From Mucilaginibacter boryungensis (GTDB lineage Bacteria > Bacteroidota > Bacteroidia > Sphingobacteriales > Sphingobacteriaceae): 64,000 bases of DNA. The first letter of the stretch is position 1; every line of letters starts with the position of its first letter. A program made the translations under genes and the position numbers. Positions 61,764 to 64,000 of this stretch are shown here, piece by piece. Location: contig NZ_JADFFM010000002.1 in assembly GCF_015221995.1 (NCBI RefSeq), forward strand, positions 310,001 to 374,000. Direction: 5' to 3'. The notes beneath the pieces were generated by a model. That model saw only the letters and a program-made list of their open reading frames with translations. It did no database searches and was not told the DNA's origin.

Positions 61764-64000
61764 ATGAGATCTTCTTCACATAATCAAATTACAAAACAAA
61801 AACACAGGCAACCTGTAACCAATGGGACTTACCATTTGGCCAGCCAGTGCTTCTCTGCGTTTAAAAAGCCGGCACTTGCCCTGTTAATGGGCATTGTATT
61901 GTCGCTTTCAGTTTACGCGCAATCAGTAATACGGGGTACCGTTACCGATGAAAAAGGCGATGCAATGCCCGGCGTAACGGTAACAGTTAAAGGCACCACT
62001 TCAGGTACCCAAACTGATGTTAACGGCAAGTTTTCACTCACTGCAAATCCGGGGACAACGCTGGTATTCAGCATGGTTGGCTACAGCCCCAGCCAGGTAG
62101 TTGTAGGCAATCAAAAAACACTTTCGGTAAGCCTTACACCCTCTAACTCATCATTAAACGAGGTGGTAGTAGTGGGTTACGGTACACAAAAGAAAGCCTC
62201 TTTAACAAGTGCTACATCTTCGGTAACTGCCAGTGAAATTGTGACTACCAAAAACGAAAACTTGTTAAACACCCTTTCGGGTAAGCTTCCCGGTTTCCGT
62301 AACGTACAAAACACAGCCGAACCTGGCTCATTTGCCAATAACTACGATATACGTGGTATGGGCGGTGCACTCATCGTAATAGACGGTGTCCCACGCCCTG
62401 ATCTTGCCCGTCTTGACCCCAACGACATTGAAAGCGTTTCTATCCTGAAGGATGCTTCGGCAGCTATTTATGGTGTACGCGGGGCCAACGGTGTCATCCT
62501 GGTTACCACTAAAAAAGGTAAAAAGGGCGAGCTTGCACTTAATTACGTAGGTAACTATGGGCTGCAAGCCCCCTTAAGGTTATCAAGAGGTGTTGGTTCG
62601 GCAGATTACCTGACATTGGTTAACGAAAAAGCAGTTCACAATACCGGTGTGGGCTTTAAGGGCAACCCAACCTATACCGCTGCACAAATGGCTACCCTTA
62701 GCCAGATAAATACAGATTGGTATGATGTTACTACGAAAAAACACGCGGGGCAGCAACAGCATAATTTAAGCGCTACCGGCGGTACCGACAATAGTAATTA
62801 TTATATAAGCATTGGTATGTTAGGCCAGGATGGTTTACTAAAAACTAACGACCTGGATTACACACGTTATAACCTGCGCTCGAATTTAAGTACCAGGGTT
62901 TCAAAAAATCTTACCTTTGATTTGAACCTGTCTGGTTCTCAGGATAAGAAAAACCAACCGCTGCAGGCGCCTTACTGGATTTTCCGCAGCATGTGGTTCG
63001 AGCGGCCTATTTACCCGGTTTATGCTAATGATAACCCGGCTTATTACTATGCCTTACCCAACCCGCTGCACCCTTTAGCGCAGGCAGATGCAAGCACCAG
63101 CGGCTACCAAATTTTAGCCAGCAAATATTTCCAGTCATCTGCTGCCCTTACCTATAATGTTCCGTGGGTAAATGGGTTAAACCTTAAAGGGTTATATAGC
63201 TATGATTATACCCAAAACGATAACCAGCTTTATAACAAAGCCTATAACCTATATACTTATAATGCAGCTACAAACGCTTATGTAGTGGGTAGCGTTCAGC
63301 AATCGCCAAGTACTATCAGGAAAGAGAATTATCAGTATCCTGCCAGCCTGGCCCAGCTATCTTTAAATTACGACCATACTTTTAATAACACCCATCACAT
63401 TTCGGGATTGCTGGCCTATGAAGAGAACAACCGAAGCGGCGATAACTTTTATGCTCAAAGGGAATTATCTGTACCAATAGAGTATCTTTTTGCAGGCACC
63501 AGTACTAATGCCCAGGCCAGCAACAGTTCAAATCCAAGTGTTTTCTACAAGTACAAAAACACTTCTTACTTTGGCCGTTTAAATTACGATTACAAGTCTA
63601 AATATATTGCCCAGGTATCATTCAGGTACGATGGTTCCTCACGTTTCAACCTAAACAAGCAATGGGGTTTCTTCCCTGAAGCAGAGTTGGGCTGGCGGAT
63701 CTCTGAAGAAGGTTTCTTCAAAAACACTAAAGCGTTGTCATTTATTAACAACTTTAAAGTACGTGCAAGCTATGGTGCAACCGGCGACGACGGTGCATCA
63801 ACCTACCAGTACCTTGCAGGCTTCACCTACCCGGCCAGCGGTTCGGCAACCGGCCAGCCTCCCGGCTCCGTGTTCGATGGTGTATTTTACAATGCTGTAC
63901 AACCACGTGGTATACCTAACCCCAGCATTACCTGGTTTACCGCTAAAACGCTGGATGCTGGTGTAGATTTGGAGGCATGGAATGGTTTATTCGGCATTAC
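61764..64000 (+). CDS. SusC-like TonB-linked outer-membrane receptor, N-terminal part
   Basis: Open from ATG 61764 to the right edge (745 codons, no stop), so the C-terminal barrel and any susD gene lie outside. A long N-terminal region (about 52 residues with an unusually long polar n-region and the core ALALLMGIVLSLSVYAQ) precedes the carboxypeptidase-like domain VIRGTVTDEKGDAMPGVTVTVKG, a TonB-box-like EVVVVGYGTQKK near residue 135, the plug domain with YDIRGMGGALIVIDGVPRP and ASAAIYGVRGANGVILVTTKKGK, and the first barrel strands. SusC proteins import oligosaccharides with SusD-type lipoproteins. Context predicts a mannose-containing glycan. Confidence 0.93.
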   Translation, partial: MRSSSHNQITKQKHRQPVTNGTYHLASQCFSAFKKPALALLMGIVLSLSVYAQSVIRGTVTDEKGDAMPGVTVTVKGTTSGTQTDVNGKFSLTANPGTTLVFSMVGYSPSQVVVGNQKTLSVSLTPSNSSLNEVVVVGYGTQKKASLTSATSSVTASEIVTTKNENLLNTLSGKLPGFRNVQNTAEPGSFANNYDIRGMGGALIVIDGVPRPDLARLDPNDIESVSILKDASAAIYGVRGANGVILVTTKKGKKGELALNYVGNYGLQAPLRLSRGVGSADYLTLVNEKAVHNTGVGFKGNPTYTAAQMATLSQINTDWYDVTTKKHAGQQQHNLSATGGTDNSNYYISIGMLGQDGLLKTNDLDYTRYNLRSNLSTRVSKNLTFDLNLSGSQDKKNQPLQAPYWIFRSMWFERPIYPVYANDNPAYYYALPNPLHPLAQADASTSGYQILASKYFQSSAALTYNVPWVNGLNLKGLYSYDYTQNDNQLYNKAYNLYTYNAATNAYVVGSVQQSPSTIRKENYQYPASLAQLSLNYDHTFNNTHHISGLLAYEENNRSGDNFYAQRELSVPIEYLFAGTSTNAQASNSSNPSVFYKYKNTSYFGRLNYDYKSKYIAQVSFRYDGSSRFNLNKQWGFFPEAELGWRISEEGFFKNTKALSFINNFKVRASYGATGDDGASTYQYLAGFTYPASGSATGQPPGSVFDGVFYNAVQPRGIPNPSITWFTAKTLDAGVDLEAWNGLFGI

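Overview
The window is chromosomal DNA from a member of the Bacteroidota, most likely family Sphingobacteriaceae (Mucilaginibacter/Pedobacter type). The evidence is a SusC-type TonB-linked receptor, GH92 mannosidases, DUF5686 and DUF4833 proteins, a sphingolipid operon, moderate GC, and several -7 boxes of the Bacteroidota form TAnnTTTG. I see no rRNA, tRNA, insertion sequence or CRISPR array. Both end genes are cut: uppP at the left edge and a susC-like gene at the right edge.

Region 1 (1-11.7 kb) is mostly housekeeping: the end of uppP, a membrane TPR protein, an M20 deacylase, a RES/Xre toxin-antitoxin pair with a promoter-overlapping palindrome, tyrS, an AcpH-like gene, gatB, a thioredoxin-fold lipoprotein, a PhoB-type regulator, a lysine/alanine-rich histone-like protein, an RluA-type pseudouridine synthase and a small outer-membrane barrel. 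Region 2 (11.7-17.4 kb) is a tripartite RND efflux operon on the minus strand (tolC-like, adaptor, pump).

Region 3 (17.7-28.4 kb) is the most coherent biology in the window. It reads as an almost complete inositol-phosphoceramide pathway: serine palmitoyltransferase, a GNAT-fold ceramide synthase candidate, an SDR reductase, myo-inositol-phosphate synthase, a large DUF5686 outer-membrane protein, a CDP-alcohol phosphatidyltransferase, DUF4833, a fatty-acid hydroxylase and an Aur1-like PAP2 enzyme. The last four genes overlap or nearly touch. It is followed by a secreted TPR protein whose C-terminal membrane helix is out of frame after an A9 run, and by a CAP-domain protein.

Region 4 (30.4-39.4 kb, minus strand) is a pentose-phosphate operon: ROK glucokinase, tkt, rpiA, tal, a HAD protein, gnd, zwf, pgl. 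Region 5 (39.6-45.4 kb, minus strand) couples a LytS/LytTR two-component system to a glycine-rich secreted protein and an outer-membrane barrel.

Region 6 (45.6-64 kb) is dominated by a polysaccharide-utilisation locus for an alpha-mannose-containing glycan: sialate O-acetylesterase-like enzyme, two GH92 mannosidases, a sugar porter, a fused mannose-6-phosphate isomerase-like protein, a GntR/HutC regulator, a sulfatase and the start of a SusC receptor. A shared 20-bp palindromic motif lies upstream of gntR, the sulfatase and susC, and overlaps the best susC promoter candidate. The long susC leader also carries a terminator-like hairpin. Short intergenic inverted-repeat modules of REP type recur across the window.
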